Assembly: GCF_001578705.1 (NCBI RefSeq)
Contig: NZ_KQ969037.1
Coordinates: 665,241-725,887, forward strand
Reading direction: 5' to 3'
Length of the DNA: 60,647 bases
Source of the DNA: Streptococcus oralis
GTDB lineage: Bacteria; Bacillota; Bacilli; Lactobacillales; Streptococcaceae
The translations under genes were made by a program, and so were the position numbers. Position 1 is the first letter of the stretch. Each line of letters opens with the position of its first letter. Shown piece by piece: positions 11,078-21,599 of this stretch. The notes beneath the pieces were generated by a model that ran no database searches, was not told where the DNA came from, and worked only from the letters and a program-made list of their open reading frames with translations.

Positions 11078-12244
11078 TTAATAGTTCTTTGTATAGTCTC
11101 GGTGGTTAGCTACCGCTTCTTTTAATTCCTCTAGATTGTCAGATGAGAATTTTTCAAGGATTTCTTGTGCTAGAACCGTTGCCACAACAGCTTCCATAAC
11201 CACTCCTGCAGCTGGAAGGGCGGTCGGATCACTTCTCTCCACAGTTGCCTTATAAGGTTCGTGGGTTTCGATATCCACACTCATAAGTGGTTTGTAGAGA
11301 GTAGGAATTGGTTTCATGACGCCACGAACAATGATTGGTTGCCCATTAGTCATACCACCTTCAAAGCCACCCAAATTGTTAGTACGGCGAGTATAGCCGT
11401 CTTCTTTAGACCAGAGAATTTCATCCATAACTTGGCTGCCTTTTCGGTAACCAGCTTCAAAGCCAAGACCAAATTCCACGCCTTTAAAGGCATTGATGGA
11501 AACAACAGCCTGAGCCAATCGCGCATCCAATTTTCTGTCCCATTGGACATAGGAACCAAGGCCAACTGGAACACCTCCGACGACTGTCTCAACAACCCCA
11601 CCGATGGTATCACCGTCACGCTTGATTTGATCAATATAGTCCTTGATTTCTTGTTCCCGTTCTTGGTTGACAATAGAAACTTCTGACTGGGCAGCTCGTT
11701 CCTTAATCTCAGCGACTGTTAGGTTTTCAGGTACATCGATTTCCTTACCACCAAAGACCACGACATGGTTGGCAATCTCCATATCTAGCTCAGCTAAGAG
11801 ACGTTTGGCTACTGCCCCAACAGCAACTCGCATGGTAGTTTCACGAGCTGATGAACGCTCCAAAGAATTTCGCAAATCATCAAAACGGTACTTGATTCCC
11901 CCAACCAAATCGGCATGACCTGGGCGAGGATGAGTGATTTTCCGCTTGCTTTTAAGCCGGTCTTCAATGTCCTCCGCAGACATGATATCCAGCCATTTCT
12001 GGTGGTCCTTATTGATAACTTCCATGGTAATAGGAGCCCCTGTCGTTTTCCCGTGGCGAACGCCCGATGTAAAGACAACCTGGTCACTCTCAATCTTCAT
12101 ACGACCACCACGTCCGTAGCCACCCTGACGGCGTTTAAGATCCCCATTGATATCCTCTGCTGTCAACGGAAGGCCCGCTGGAATTCCTTCAATGATAGCC
12201 GTCAAACGAGGACCGTGTGATTCTCCTGCAGTTAAATATCTCAT
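11078..12244 (-). CDS. aroC: Chorismate synthase
   Basis: A 388-residue FMN-dependent chorismate synthase, which removes phosphate from EPSP in a 1,4-anti-elimination. The N-terminal [15 protein letters not shown] signature, the [12 protein letters not shown] block and the [17 protein letters not shown] block are intact. It lies 9 bases from aroB upstream and 9 bases from tyrA downstream. The length is typical of the monofunctional bacterial enzyme. Confidence 0.96.
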   Translation of the reverse strand: MRYLTAGESHGPRLTAIIEGIPAGLPLTAEDINGDLKRRQGGYGRGGRMKIESDQVVFTSGVRHGKTTGAPITMEVINKDHQKWLDIMSAEDIEDRLKSKRKITHPRPGHADLVGGIKYRFDDLRNSLERSSARETTMRVAVGAVAKRLLAELDMEIANHVVVFGGKEIDVPENLTVAEIKERAAQSEVSIVNQEREQEIKDYIDQIKRDGDTIGGVVETVVGGVPVGLGSYVQWDRKLDARLAQAVVSINAFKGVEFGLGFEAGYRKGSQVMDEILWSKEDGYTRRTNNLGGFEGGMTNGQPIIVRGVMKPIPTLYKPLMSVDIETHEPYKATVERSDPTALPAAGVVMEAVVATVLAQEILEKFSSDNLEELKEAVANHRDYTKNY

Positions 12245-12253
12245 ACGTTCTCC

Positions 12254-13321
12254 TTATTTTACCAAGTAGTCTTTCATCTCTTCCAGAGAAACTGGGTGAA
12301 CGGTCGCTGAACCAAGCTCTGGTACCAAGACCAATTTCAAGGTGTTGCCACGCGCTTTCTTATCATGAGTCAAAGCCTGATAGAGCTTGTCAACATCCCA
12401 GTTTTCATAGTCAACAGGCAAGCCAAATTTCTGGCACATCTCTCTAATAGACTGGGTTATTCCTTCTGGCATGAGGCCTTTTCCCTCAGCAACCTTGGAA
12501 ATCTGAACCATTCCCATAGCCACGGCCTCACCATGCATGACTTTTCCATAACCGGCCGTTGCTTCAATGGCATGACCAATAGTGTGACCAAAATTGAGGT
12601 AAAGGCGAACACCATTATCCAACTCATCCTCAACCACCATCTTCCGCTTAACTTGACAAGAATGTTCAATCAAAGTCTCCGCATGTTCCAGTATACTCTC
12701 AACAGAACCATCCAGGTCCGTTAAGAGAGCCCACAGTTCTGGATCCTCAATCAAGCCGTACTTGATAACCTCACCCATCCCTTCAATCAACTCTCTTTTC
12801 CCGAGTGTTTCAAGGACAAGCGGATCAATCAGAACCCCATCCGGTTGGGCAAAAGTACCCACCATATTCTTAGCAAATGGAGTGTTAACACCTGTCTTTC
12901 CACCGATAGAAGAATCCACCTGGGCTGTCAAACTAGTCGGAATCTGAACAAAGTGAATGCCCCGCATATAGGTAGAGGCTACGAAACCAGCCAGGTCCCC
13001 AACGACACCACCACCTAGAGCCACGATTCCATCGCTACGAGTCAAACCTTGCTTAACTAGAAATTCATAGACCTTCTGAACAGTGGTTAAATTTTTTCGT
13101 TCTTCGCCTTCTAAAAAGTCAAAAACAGCTACCTGAAAACCAGCATCTTCTAGGCTGAGTTTAACCTTCTCTGCATAGAGAGAAGCTACATGGTTATCTG
13201 TTACAATGACTACTTTTTGCGGTTGCCAGAGTTCTCGCAACCATTGACCAGCCTGAGCTAGACAACCTTTTTCAATCTGAATATCATAAGGATGATGCGG
13301 AATATCGATTCTGATTTTCAT
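12254..13321 (-). CDS. aroB: 3-dehydroquinate synthase
   Basis: A 355-residue NAD- and metal-dependent enzyme that cyclises DAHP to 3-dehydroquinate. [11 protein letters not shown] at 103-113 binds NAD; the metal histidines lie in [12 protein letters not shown] and the [10 protein letters not shown] block. It is the third step-gene of the unit aroD-aroE-aroB-aroC-tyrA. No DAHP synthase (first pathway step) is present in the window, so it must be encoded elsewhere. Confidence 0.96.
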   Translation of the reverse strand: MKIRIDIPHHPYDIQIEKGCLAQAGQWLRELWQPQKVVIVTDNHVASLYAEKVKLSLEDAGFQVAVFDFLEGEERKNLTTVQKVYEFLVKQGLTRSDGIVALGGGVVGDLAGFVASTYMRGIHFVQIPTSLTAQVDSSIGGKTGVNTPFAKNMVGTFAQPDGVLIDPLVLETLGKRELIEGMGEVIKYGLIEDPELWALLTDLDGSVESILEHAETLIEHSCQVKRKMVVEDELDNGVRLYLNFGHTIGHAIEATAGYGKVMHGEAVAMGMVQISKVAEGKGLMPEGITQSIREMCQKFGLPVDYENWDVDKLYQALTHDKKARGNTLKLVLVPELGSATVHPVSLEEMKDYLVK

Positions 13322-13339
13322 AGTAGGGTCTCCTTTTCA

Positions 13340-14194
13340 CTATTTATATTTTTCTGTTAAGGACTGCCAAATCTCATCTGTCGGCATTTCCTTGCCTGTC
13401 CACAGTTGAAAAGCTTCTGCAGCCTGATAGAGCAACATCCCCAGACCATTGACGGCTGGATTGCCCTGACTTCTGGCCCATTTCAAAAATGGCGTTTCAA
13501 AGGGTTGGTAAATAATATCTGCGACCAAGAGAGCCTCTGGCAAATTGATGCTTTCTGAAACGGGGGACGACTGGCCATCCATTCCCACACTAGTCGCGTT
13601 GACTAGTAAGTGCGAATCGGCAATCCTTGATTGCAGTTCAGAAACATCTTCTAAAGCATACAAGTCAACTTCAAATCCTGTTTGCTCCTGCAACTTGTCT
13701 AGATAAGGTCTTGTTTTTTCCATGGAAACTTTACGAACAAAGACTGCAATCTGACTGGCGCCATCCAAAATAGCCTGAGCCAAAATGGACTTGGCTGCAC
13801 CACCTGCTCCTAGAATGGTCATTTTCTTATCCGAGATTGTAAAAGAAGGCAAGCTCTTAAAAAATCCCTTGCCATCTGTATTATATCCAATTAACGTTCC
13901 ATCTTGATTGACAACTGTGTTGACCGCCCCAATCAAACGAGCCTCATCACTCAACTCATCCAGATAAGGAATCACTTGCTCCTTGTAAGGCATGGAGAGA
14001 TTGATTCCAAACATCTGGTAACGGCGAATATTTGCGACTGTTTCTGCCAAGTCACCCGCTTCAATCTCCCAAGCCACATAGACACCATTGGTAGCTGTCG
14101 CCTCAAAGGCCCTATTATGGATAAAGGGTGAAATAGAGTGTTTGATGGGATTTGCAACAACTGCAGCTAAACGTGTATAGCCATCAAGCTTCAT
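13340..14194 (-). CDS. aroE: Shikimate dehydrogenase
   Basis: A 284-residue NADP-dependent reductase of 3-dehydroshikimate. The substrate motif IKHSISP (17-23) contains the two serines that hold shikimate, the PYKE lysine block follows, GAGGAAKSI is the nucleotide-binding loop, and NATSVGM is also conserved. Its ATG overlaps the end of aroD by 11 bases. Confidence 0.95.
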   Translation of the reverse strand: MKLDGYTRLAAVVANPIKHSISPFIHNRAFEATATNGVYVAWEIEAGDLAETVANIRRYQMFGINLSMPYKEQVIPYLDELSDEARLIGAVNTVVNQDGTLIGYNTDGKGFFKSLPSFTISDKKMTILGAGGAAKSILAQAILDGASQIAVFVRKVSMEKTRPYLDKLQEQTGFEVDLYALEDVSELQSRIADSHLLVNATSVGMDGQSSPVSESINLPEALLVADIIYQPFETPFLKWARSQGNPAVNGLGMLLYQAAEAFQLWTGKEMPTDEIWQSLTEKYK

Positions 14195-14861
14195 CCAAAA
14201 TCTCCCTGATTTTCTTCATGTTTGATAGAGAAATTTGACCCGGGGCACTCGCTTCATCTAGACTAGCAAATGACCAACTTGAACCCGTCACATCTGAAGT
14301 GATACGTGATACCTTGCCCATTTTCCCCATGGAAATGGTCACGTACTCTTGCTCAGGATTGAGTGTCTTAAATCCTCGTGTGTAGTTCATCAGGTCTAAA
14401 ACATCCTGCTCCGTATGGGCCATGACAGATACCTTGACCACTTTTGGAGAGAGACTGGTCAACTCAGACAGGATTTCCATCATATTTTCAGGTGTCTCCT
14501 GGAAATTATGGTAGCTCAAAACCAGATTTGGAAAATCCAACATTTCCTCAAAAACGTCCTTGTAGCTGAAATACTCAAAATCTACATAATCCGGCTGATA
14601 AAGCTGAGTAACTTCCTTGATGATTTGAACATACTCTTCTGAGGAAAGTTCGATTTCTCCTCCCTCAGCGCGAGTCCGAAGGGTAAAGACCAGTTCGCGT
14701 CCTGCAAATTTTTCAAAGATAGCAGGTGCTACCTGTAAAATAGCGTCCTTTGCAAGAAAGTCCGCACGCCACTCAATGATATCGGCATCTTCATACCTAG
14801 TGGCATCCAGTTCTTGCGCTTCTTCTAAACTTCTTGGCATTACTGAGACGACTAATTTCAT
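14184..14861 (-). CDS. aroD: Type I 3-dehydroquinate dehydratase
   Basis: A 225-residue class I aldolase-type dehydroquinase. IIEWRADF (28-35) holds the substrate-binding E30 and R32; SYHNFQETP and [11 protein letters not shown] carry the catalytic His and Schiff-base Lys, and [11 protein letters not shown] is the phosphate-type loop. It overlaps the upstream methyltransferase gene by four bases (ATGA), so it is co-transcribed from that gene's promoter. Confidence 0.95.
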   Translation of the reverse strand: MKLVVSVMPRSLEEAQELDATRYEDADIIEWRADFLAKDAILQVAPAIFEKFAGRELVFTLRTRAEGGEIELSSEEYVQIIKEVTQLYQPDYVDFEYFSYKDVFEEMLDFPNLVLSYHNFQETPENMMEILSELTSLSPKVVKVSVMAHTEQDVLDLMNYTRGFKTLNPEQEYVTISMGKMGKVSRITSDVTGSSWSFASLDEASAPGQISLSNMKKIREILDEA

Positions 14862-16021
14862 TTACTAACCTTCATACTAATCACCTTGAGGTAATTACTG
14901 CTTTCATCTTTTTTATTATAGGCAAAGTCTGCTGGAAGTCCGTATTGGTTCAAGACCTGATACCTTCTTACTGCAAAACCTTTATCAATTTGTTCTGTAA
15001 ATTTCTGACGGGAAACATTGGCAGCATTGGTACTAGCAATGATAATGCCTCCCGGATTTAAAATCTCTAGACTTTGGGAAATCAACTTGTGATAGTCCTT
15101 AGCTACAGAAAATGTTTGTTTTTTATTGCGGGCAAAGCTTGGCGGATCAAGAACAATCACATCATAAGTCAAGCCTTTTCGCTTGGCATACTTGAAGTAC
15201 TCAAAGACATCCATAACGATAAAACGATGATTGTCCGTGCTGAGTCCATTTGCCTGAAAATGGGCTTCTGACAGCTCTCTGGACCGTTTAGCCAAGTCGA
15301 CAGAAGTCGTCTCACTCGCGCCTCCCATAGCTGCAGCAACTGAAAAGGCAGCCGTATAGGAAAACATATTGAGCAAGGATTTGCCCATGGCTAGATCGTC
15401 AACCAGACTCCCACGAACCTCATGCTGATCTAGGAAAATCCCTGTCATTAAACCATCATTCATAAAGACTTGATAGAGCACGCCATTCTCAAGAACAGTA
15501 AAATAGTCTGGCGCTTCCTCACCATAAACATGGGCAGACTCATAATCTAGACCTTTAAAACGAATCTTTTCGTACGCTCCCAAGACCTCAGGAAAAACTT
15601 CCTTAAAAGCCTTTACTATCAGCTTACGAATCTGGTAAACAAAGGAGTTGTACCACGAAAAGACAGCATAATCTCCGTAGAGATCAATAGTCAGACCACC
15701 AAAACCATCCCCTTCTTGGTTAAAAAGGCGAAAGGCAGTAGTCAAGTCATCCTGATAATAAGGCTTTCTAGCTTCCTTGGCCTTACGAAACAGAATTTCA
15801 AAGAAGGATTGGTTGAAACCAACCTTTTCCTTGCTGACCAACCAGCCAATGCCCTTGTTCTGCTGAGAAAGATAGGCACTCCCTAAAAACTTCCCGTCTT
15901 GACTAAGAACTTCTACTGACTGATCCGTCAGATCAATATCTGTTAAATCACTTGCTTCCAAAAGAACTAGACCCTTAGCTAGCTTTTTTTCAACACGTCT
16001 GCTGACCCTAATTCTATTCAT
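14858..16021 (-). CDS. RlmI-type class I SAM-dependent rRNA methyltransferase
   Basis: 387 residues from the ATG at 16021. An N-terminal PUA-like domain ([17 protein letters not shown] onward) is followed by a middle domain and a Rossmann methyltransferase domain with [16 protein letters not shown] as the SAM loop and [11 protein letters not shown] as the catalytic motif of 23S rRNA cytosine-C5 methylases (RlmI family). The frame is open to an ATG at 16057, but that would translate the promoter itself, so 16021 is chosen. The -10 box ends seven bases before this ATG, so the mRNA is probably leaderless. It heads the aroD-aroE-aroB-aroC-tyrA-ylbF unit. Confidence 0.85.
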   Translation of the reverse strand: MNRIRVSRRVEKKLAKGLVLLEASDLTDIDLTDQSVEVLSQDGKFLGSAYLSQQNKGIGWLVSKEKVGFNQSFFEILFRKAKEARKPYYQDDLTTAFRLFNQEGDGFGGLTIDLYGDYAVFSWYNSFVYQIRKLIVKAFKEVFPEVLGAYEKIRFKGLDYESAHVYGEEAPDYFTVLENGVLYQVFMNDGLMTGIFLDQHEVRGSLVDDLAMGKSLLNMFSYTAAFSVAAAMGGASETTSVDLAKRSRELSEAHFQANGLSTDNHRFIVMDVFEYFKYAKRKGLTYDVIVLDPPSFARNKKQTFSVAKDYHKLISQSLEILNPGGIIIASTNAANVSRQKFTEQIDKGFAVRRYQVLNQYGLPADFAYNKKDESSNYLKVISMKVSK

Positions 16022-16028
16022 AGCTACT

Positions 16029-16057
16029 ATTATAGCAAATTTTGTGACAATTCTCAA
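16029..16057 (-). promoter_or_regulatory. Near-consensus promoter abutting the RlmI-like start codon
   Basis: On the minus strand TTGAGA (16052-16057), a 17-base spacer and TATAAT (16029-16034). The predicted start of transcription is at about 16022-16021, the first base of the ATG, leaving no room for a ribosome site. A CcpA-site-like AGAAAGCGTTTCT lies directly upstream at 16061-16073. Confidence 0.8.
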
Positions 16058-16191
16058 AATAGAAAGCGTTTCTCCATTTTTACTTTAGTTTACTAAGTGT
16101 TATTTTTGTTAAAAAAAGTTTAGTCAATTCATTTTTTCTAATCCTTCTTTCCTAACCAATGAAAAGATAATGGTCATTCTCTAAAAATAGA

Positions 16192-16258
16192 CATTTCTAG
16201 AAATGAGTAGAGAAAATTTGCGCAAACGTTTGCGTAGTTTTGGACTTTATGGTAGAAT
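16192..16258 (+). promoter_or_regulatory. Alpha-amylase promoter with LacI-type operator
   Basis: TTGCGT (16230-16235), 17-base spacer, TAGAAT (16253-16258, extended by TGG). CGCAAACGTTTGCG (16221-16234) is a perfect 14-base palindrome that overlaps the -35. It is typical of MalR or CcpA-class (LacI family) operators, so repression in the absence of maltodextrin or presence of glucose is likely. A second perfect palindrome, CATTTCTAGAAATG, is at 16192-16205. Confidence 0.75.
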
Positions 16259-16291
16259 ATAACACATCATTGATAAGTAAGAGGAAAAACA

Positions 16292-17740
16292 ATGCAAAAT
16301 CAGACACTTATGCAATACTTTGAGTGGTATCTGCCCCACGACGGACAACACTGGACACGATTGGCAGATGACGCAGAACACCTAGCAAATCTCGGTATCA
16401 GTCATGTCTGGATGCCACCTGCCTTCAAGGCAACCAATGAAAAAGATGTTGGCTATGGCGTTTATGATCTTTTTGATCTGGGTGAATTTAACCAAAAAGG
16501 GACTGTTCGTACTAAGTATGGTTTTAAGGAAGATTATCTCCAAACGATTCAGACTCTCAAGGATCACGGAATCCAACCAATGGCTGACATCGTTCTTAAT
16601 CACAAGGCTGCAGCAGATAAATTAGAAGCCTTTCAAGTTATCGAAGTCGATCCCGAGGACCGTACAGTTCAATTAAGTGAGCCCTTTACTATCAACGGAT
16701 GGACCCACTTCACTTTTGATGGACGTCAGAAAACCTATAATGACTTTGAATGGCACTGGTACCACTTTACAGGTACAGACTACGATGCCAAACGCCGTAA
16801 GTCTGGCATTTACCTAATCCAAGGAGACAATAAAGGTTGGGCAAATGAGGAATTGGTGGATAACGAAAACGGCAACTACGACTACCTCATGTACGCTGAC
16901 CTGGACTTTAAACACCCTGAAGTCATCCAAAATATCTATGACTGGGCTGACTGGTTCATGGAAACAACTGGTGTGGCAGGATTCCGCTTGGATGCCGTTA
17001 AACACATTGACTCCTTCTTTATGGGCAATTTTATCCGAGATATGAAGGAAAAATACGGTGAAGATTTCTATGTTTTTGGTGAGTTTTGGAATCCAGACAA
17101 GGAAGCTAACCTAGACTATCTCGAGAAAATAGAAGAACGTTTTGACCTTGTCGATGTTCGTCTCCACCAAAACCTCTTTGAAGCCAGTCAAGCTGGATCA
17201 AGCTACGACCTTCGTAGTATTTTTAACGATAGTTTAGTGGAAATCAAACCTGATAAGGCTGTCACTTTCGTGGACAATCATGATACTCAAAGAGGACAGG
17301 CACTTGAATCAACCGTCGAAGAATGGTTTAAACCTGCAGCCTACGCCCTCATCCTTCTTCGTGAGCAAGGCCTTCCATGTGTCTTTTATGGAGACTATTA
17401 CGGCATTTCAGGGCAATATGCCCAAGAAGATTTCAAAGAAGTTCTTGACCATCTCCTAGTCATCCGAAAAGACTTGGCTTATGGAGAGCAAACAGACTAC
17501 TTTGATGATGCCAACTGTATCGGATGGGTTCGTTCAGGTGCTGAAAAACAATCACCAATCGCTGTCCTTATCTCAAACGACCAAGAAAACAGCAAGTCCA
17601 TGTTTGTCGGTCAAGAATGGGCTGGCCAAACCTTTGTTGATCTCCTTGAAAGTCATTCAGCACAAGTCACTATCAATGCTGACGGTTATGGAGAATTTCC
17701 AGTAGCAGCAGGTTCAGTCAGTGTCTGGGCAGTTAAATAA
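16292..17740 (+). CDS. Cytoplasmic alpha-amylase (GH13)
   Basis: 482 residues without a signal peptide, like the cytoplasmic alpha-amylases of Gram-positive bacteria. GH13 regions: ADIVLNH (98-104), FRLDAVKH (231-238, nucleophile D234), FGEFW (262-266, acid/base E264) and VDNHD (327-331, transition-state D331). It would hydrolyse alpha-1,4 links of maltodextrin or glycogen-like polymer inside the cell. It is a single-gene unit with its own promoter, operator and terminator, transcribed opposite to the flanking genes. An AGAGG site precedes the ATG. Confidence 0.93.
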   Translation: MQNQTLMQYFEWYLPHDGQHWTRLADDAEHLANLGISHVWMPPAFKATNEKDVGYGVYDLFDLGEFNQKGTVRTKYGFKEDYLQTIQTLKDHGIQPMADIVLNHKAAADKLEAFQVIEVDPEDRTVQLSEPFTINGWTHFTFDGRQKTYNDFEWHWYHFTGTDYDAKRRKSGIYLIQGDNKGWANEELVDNENGNYDYLMYADLDFKHPEVIQNIYDWADWFMETTGVAGFRLDAVKHIDSFFMGNFIRDMKEKYGEDFYVFGEFWNPDKEANLDYLEKIEERFDLVDVRLHQNLFEASQAGSSYDLRSIFNDSLVEIKPDKAVTFVDNHDTQRGQALESTVEEWFKPAAYALILLREQGLPCVFYGDYYGISGQYAQEDFKEVLDHLLVIRKDLAYGEQTDYFDDANCIGWVRSGAEKQSPIAVLISNDQENSKSMFVGQEWAGQTFVDLLESHSAQVTINADGYGEFPVAAGSVSVWAVK

Positions 17741-17753
17741 ATCTATCAGTTAC

Positions 17754-17783
17754 AAGCCAAATCCAACCAGATTTGGCTTTTTT
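17754..17783 (+). terminator. Terminator of the amylase gene
   Basis: AAGCCAAATC (17754-17763) pairs perfectly with GATTTGGCTT (17770-17779), followed by TTTTTT. Confidence 0.85.
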
Positions 17784-17792
17784 GTGTATGCA

Positions 17793-17819
17793 AAAAGATC
17801 TACCCAAGTGGATAGATCC
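17793..17819 (-). terminator. Terminator of alaS
   Basis: On the minus strand GGATCTATCC pairs with GGGTAGATC around a short loop with one bulge, then TTTTT. It sits 12 bases after the alaS stop. Confidence 0.6.
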
Positions 17820-17830
17820 TAAATGTTTTC

Positions 17831-20449
17831 TTACAATTTACCTGCTACGGCATCCAATAATTCTTGGATCTTCGCTTGGTTGCTTCCTCCTGCCATGGCC
17901 ATGTCTGCTTTACCACCACCACGTCCATCGACGATTGGAGCCAATTCTTTAACCAAGTTACCTGCGTGGATGTCTTTTGTCTTGCTGGCTACAAGAAGGT
18001 TGACCTTGTCACCGATTGTTGCGACAAGAACAAGCACATCAGAGTAGTCTTTTTGCTTCCAGTTATCCGCAAAGGTACGAAGGGCACCTGCATCTGATAC
18101 AGAAACTTGACTAGCAATGTAACGGTGGCCGTTGACTTCCTTCACATCCTTGAAGACATCACCTGCAGCCGCAGCTGCTGCTTTATTCTTCAATTCTGCA
18201 TTTTCTTTTTGAAGTTGACGGAGTTGTTCTTGAAGTCCTTCCACCTTGTGAGGTACTTCCTTGAGTTGAGGTGCTTTCAAGGTTGCTGCGACGGCTTTAA
18301 GAGCGTCTTCTTGTTCACGGTAAGCTTCAAAGGCTTCCTTACCAGTCACTGCCAAGATACGGCGAGTTCCTGAACCGATTCCTTCTTCTTTGACAATCTT
18401 GAAGAGACCAATCTCAGAAGTGTTGCCAACGTGGGTACCACCACAAAGTTCGACAGAGTAGTCACCGATCGTTACAACACGAACTTCTTTACCATATTTT
18501 TCACCAAAGAGAGCCATGGCTCCCATTTCTTTAGCCGTATCAATATCTGTCTCAACAGTTTCCACTACGATCGCTTCCCAGATTTTCTCATTGACTTGTT
18601 GTTCAATGGCACGCAATTCTTCAGGAGTTACTGCTTGGAAGTGTGTGAAGTCAAAGCGGAGGAATTCGACTTCGTTCAGAGATCCTGCTTGTGTCGCATG
18701 GTGACCAAGGATATTGTGAAGAGCAGCATGAAGCAAGTGAGTTGCTGTGTGGTTTTTCATGACACGATGACGACGATTGCTGTCGATCGCTAATGTATAC
18801 TCTTGGTTTAAAGCAAGCGGAGCATGGACTTCAACTGTGTGCAATGGTTGGCCGTTTGGTGCTTTTTGAACATCTGTCACAGTAGCCACGACGTTTCCTG
18901 CAGCATCCAAGATTTGACCGTGGTCAGCTACCTGTCCACCCATCTCAGCGTAGAATGGAGTCTCTGCAAAGATCAGAGAGGCAGTTCCTTCAGATACAGC
19001 TTCTACTTCAGCATTATCCGCTACGATAGCCACCAACTTAGATGGCAGTTGACTGGCATTGTAGTTAAAGACACTTTCCACTGTGATGTTTTGAAGGGTT
19101 TCATTTTGCATACCCATTGAGCCACCCTTAACAGCAGACGCACGCGCACGCTCTTGCTGCTCTTTCATGGCTGCTTCAAAACCTTCACGGTCTACAGTCA
19201 TCCCAGCTTCTTCAGCAATTTCTTCTGTCAACTCCACTGGGAAACCGTAAGTGTCATAGAGTTTGAAGACATCTTGTCCCGCGATAACGTTTTGACCTTT
19301 CGCTTTCAAATCAGTTACAATGGTTTCTGCAAAGTGTTGACCTGAGTGAAGGGTACGTGCAAATGACTCTTCCTCGCTCTTCACGATTTTCTCAATAAAG
19401 TCACGTTTTTCAAGCACTTCTGGGTAGTAGCTTTCCATGATTTTTCCAACAGTTGGAACTAATTTGTAAAGGAAAGGCTCGTTGATGCCCAATTTTTGAC
19501 CGTGCATAGATGCACGACGGAGGAGACGGCGAAGGACATAACCACGACCTTCATTTCCTGGAAGAGCTCCATCTCCAATAGCAAATGAGAGGGAACGGAT
19601 ATGATCTGCGATGACCTTAAAGCTCATGTTGTCACCGTCTTGGTCATAAACCTTACCTGACAATTTCTCAACTTCACGAATGATTGGCATGAAGAGGTCT
19701 GTTTCAAAGTTTGTCTTAGCACCTTGGATAACTGCCACCAAACGCTCCAAACCAGCGCCCGTATCAATGTTCTTGTGTGGCAATTCCTTGTACTCGCTAC
19801 GAGGAACAGCAGGGTCAGCGTTAAATTGTGACAAAACGATGTTCCAGATTTCGATATAACGGTCGTTTTCGATATCTTCTGCAAGCAGGCGAATACCGAT
19901 ATTTTCTGGATCAAATGCTTCTCCACGGTCAAAGAAAATCTCTGTATCAGGTCCAGAAGGCCCCGCACCGATTTCCCAGAAGTTATCCTCAATTGGAATC
20001 AAGTGGCTTGGATCCACTCCTACTTCAATCCAGCGGTTGTAAGAATCCTTATCTTCAGGATAGTAGGTCATATAAAGTTTTTCAGCTGGGAAATCGAACC
20101 ATTCTGGACTTGTCAAAAGCTCGTAAGCCCAAGTGATGGCTTCGTCACGGAAGTAATCACCGATAGAGAAGTTCCCCAACATTTCAAACATGGTATGGTG
20201 ACGCGCAGTCTTCCCTACGTTTTCGATGTCGTTAGTACGGATGGCTTTTTGCGCATTGGTAATACGTGGATTTTCAGGAATGATGGTTCCGTCAAAGTAT
20301 TTCTTAAGAGTTGCTACCCCAGAGTTGATCCACAAAAGAGTTGGGTCGTTTACTGGAACCAAGCTCACTGATGGTTCTACAGAGTGGCCTTTACTTGCCC
20401 AGAAATCTAGCCACATTTGGCGAACTTGAGCACTAGATAGTTGTTTCAT
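17831..20449 (-). CDS. alaS: Alanyl-tRNA synthetase
   Basis: A full-length 872-residue class II synthetase that charges tRNA-Ala. The N-terminal catalytic domain, the [11 protein letters not shown] region, the editing-domain zinc motif [11 protein letters not shown] with the later CGGTHV, and the C-terminal DHHA1 domain ([16 protein letters not shown]) are all present. It lies 21 bases after the LURP-one gene and shares its T-box leader, so its transcription should rise when uncharged tRNA-Ala accumulates. Confidence 0.97.
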   Translation of the reverse strand: MKQLSSAQVRQMWLDFWASKGHSVEPSVSLVPVNDPTLLWINSGVATLKKYFDGTIIPENPRITNAQKAIRTNDIENVGKTARHHTMFEMLGNFSIGDYFRDEAITWAYELLTSPEWFDFPAEKLYMTYYPEDKDSYNRWIEVGVDPSHLIPIEDNFWEIGAGPSGPDTEIFFDRGEAFDPENIGIRLLAEDIENDRYIEIWNIVLSQFNADPAVPRSEYKELPHKNIDTGAGLERLVAVIQGAKTNFETDLFMPIIREVEKLSGKVYDQDGDNMSFKVIADHIRSLSFAIGDGALPGNEGRGYVLRRLLRRASMHGQKLGINEPFLYKLVPTVGKIMESYYPEVLEKRDFIEKIVKSEEESFARTLHSGQHFAETIVTDLKAKGQNVIAGQDVFKLYDTYGFPVELTEEIAEEAGMTVDREGFEAAMKEQQERARASAVKGGSMGMQNETLQNITVESVFNYNASQLPSKLVAIVADNAEVEAVSEGTASLIFAETPFYAEMGGQVADHGQILDAAGNVVATVTDVQKAPNGQPLHTVEVHAPLALNQEYTLAIDSNRRHRVMKNHTATHLLHAALHNILGHHATQAGSLNEVEFLRFDFTHFQAVTPEELRAIEQQVNEKIWEAIVVETVETDIDTAKEMGAMALFGEKYGKEVRVVTIGDYSVELCGGTHVGNTSEIGLFKIVKEEGIGSGTRRILAVTGKEAFEAYREQEDALKAVAATLKAPQLKEVPHKVEGLQEQLRQLQKENAELKNKAAAAAAGDVFKDVKEVNGHRYIASQVSVSDAGALRTFADNWKQKDYSDVLVLVATIGDKVNLLVASKTKDIHAGNLVKELAPIVDGRGGGKADMAMAGGSNQAKIQELLDAVAGKL

Positions 20450-20470
20450 AATATCTCCTTATTTACTTGT

Positions 20471-20956
20471 TTAATTTGATTGGCTTTCCAGCATCTCCAC
20501 ATAGTCAATCGCGACACAGAGGGAAATGACCAGATCTGCATAAGAGTCTTCATAGACGGTTACGGTGTAAGTTGAGGTTAAATGGAAAATCTCTTTCCGA
20601 ATCTCGGCGATAAGCTGATCACGATCATCTAGCAATTTGAAATTCAAATCCCAGATATTGCCCTCGATACGAAGCCCCAGATTATCAAACTCATACCTAT
20701 CTCGCCAGAAGGTCAACTTCTTACGAATGACGAAATTTGACCCGTCCCGTAACTGAATGTTAAAGCGGGGAAGCAAAGTAAAAAATTCTTTACTAATCTC
20801 ACTGACTTGCTCACCATAGGCGTCATAGATGGTAAAGGTCTTAGGAATTTGGAAAAAAGATCCCTCCACCTGATAGTTCACCACTCCTCTATCATCCTTG
20901 ATATCAAAGCGTTCGCCTCCGAGACGAAACTTTTGTTTCACGAGAAATGTCTTCAT
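20471..20956 (-). CDS. LURP-one/YxjI family protein
   Basis: 161 residues with the repeated beta-strand pattern of the LURP-one (DUF567) family, distant relatives of phospholipid scramblases and Tubby. Typical blocks are FLVKQKFRLGGERFDIKD near the start, then FFQIPKTFTIYD and VTVYEDSYADL. The frame opens at a TTG at 20968, but ATG at 20956 follows GGAGGTG at the right distance and is preferred. It is the first gene of the T-box-controlled alaS operon, so its level follows alanine tRNA charging. No biochemical function is established for bacterial members. Confidence 0.8.
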   Translation of the reverse strand: MKTFLVKQKFRLGGERFDIKDDRGVVNYQVEGSFFQIPKTFTIYDAYGEQVSEISKEFFTLLPRFNIQLRDGSNFVIRKKLTFWRDRYEFDNLGLRIEGNIWDLNFKLLDDRDQLIAEIRKEIFHLTSTYTVTVYEDSYADLVISLCVAIDYVEMLESQSN

Positions 20957-21150
20957 AAACACCTCCAAAAATCAAAAGACAAGCTCATATCACGAAGGGC
21001 GAAAAACCGCGGTACCACCTTCATTCAATGAACTTGTCATTCTCAAAATCTTATGCAATTATTAGATTGAGTAGCATGATTTCCTAGCTTAGATGGCTCG
21101 CAGCACCGCCATTTCTCTGGACTAAGATGACAGAAAATCAATTCTCAACT
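20957..21150 (-). ncRNA. T-box riboswitch leader (alanine) for the LURP-one/alaS operon
   Basis: The minus strand carries the T-box core GGTGGTACCGCGG at 21007-21019; its UGGU can pair with the ACCA end of an uncharged tRNA with discriminator A. Stem I can close by TTGAG with CTCAA, leaving an alanine GCT codon in the expected specifier position (ATGCTACTCAA). The competing terminator is GACAAGTTCA with TGAGCTTGTC (about 20978-21038), followed by a T-rich run. The position before alaS agrees with an alanine T-box. Specifier assignment is by eye. Confidence 0.9.
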
Positions 21151-21155
21151 TTCTT

Positions 21156-21184
21156 ATTATATCGTTTTTTTAAGCTTGCGTCAA
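21156..21184 (-). promoter_or_regulatory. Promoter of the T-box/alaS operon
   Basis: TTGACG (21179-21184), exactly 17 bases, TATAAT (21156-21161) on the minus strand, placing the transcript start near 21150, just before stem I of the T-box. Confidence 0.85.
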
Positions 21185-21210
21185 CTGGAAATCATTCCCT
21201 ACATCCCTGA

Positions 21211-21462
21211 TTACTTTTTCAGGATATATTTTTTCTTACTGCCATTTTTCTTTTTATCCCAACTTTTATTCCAAAGTTTTGAATTGTTAAAGATAGCTTC
21301 GAAAATATTTACAAATATAAAGAACCCTATCACCAAATATATAGACTCAGTTGTTAGGTATTGTCGATCCAAACCATCCTTTAGATAGAATAGTATAACA
21401 GTTTGCTGAACAATCAAAAAGGTTGGCCAATAACTTTTTTTGAAAAAAGTAGACATTTTCAT
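21211..21462 (-). CDS. Small hypothetical membrane protein
   Basis: 83 residues with two hydrophobic segments (about 13-27 and 40-57) and a very basic tail rich in lysine (SWDKKKNGSKKKYILKK). I do not recognise a family. A TATAAT box lies about 20 bases upstream, but the ribosome site is weak. It stands alone between the potD terminator and the alaS promoter. It may be a genuine small inner-membrane protein, since a two-helix protein with a basic tail is not typical of a chance frame, but it could be non-functional. Confidence 0.5.
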   Translation of the reverse strand: MKMSTFFKKSYWPTFLIVQQTVILFYLKDGLDRQYLTTESIYLVIGFFIFVNIFEAIFNNSKLWNKSWDKKKNGSKKKYILKK

Positions 21463-21558
21463 CTTTGTTACCGCTTTCTATTATTATAAACTTAGTATAC
21501 TACTAGGCTATAAAATAAGCAAATAGGATAGTAAAAATACACAGCTATACAACTATTC

Positions 21559-21586
21559 AAAAAACGAACCAGCTTGACTGATTCGT
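21559..21586 (-). terminator. Terminator of the pot operon
   Basis: On the minus strand ACGAATCAG pairs with CTGGTTCGT (one G-U) around TCAAG, then TTTTTT. It lies 14 bases beyond the potD stop. Confidence 0.8.
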
Positions 21587-21599
21587 TTCGTTACTATCA

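Noticed and set aside
16061-16073. AGAAAGCGTTTCT as a definite CcpA site controlling the aromatic operon
   Set aside because: Two or three mismatches to the cre consensus; kept only as a remark with the promoter.
18174-18200. Alanine-rich run in alaS as a repeat or insertion
   Set aside because: A short low-complexity linker before the C-terminal domain, normal for a coiled-coil linker in AlaRS.
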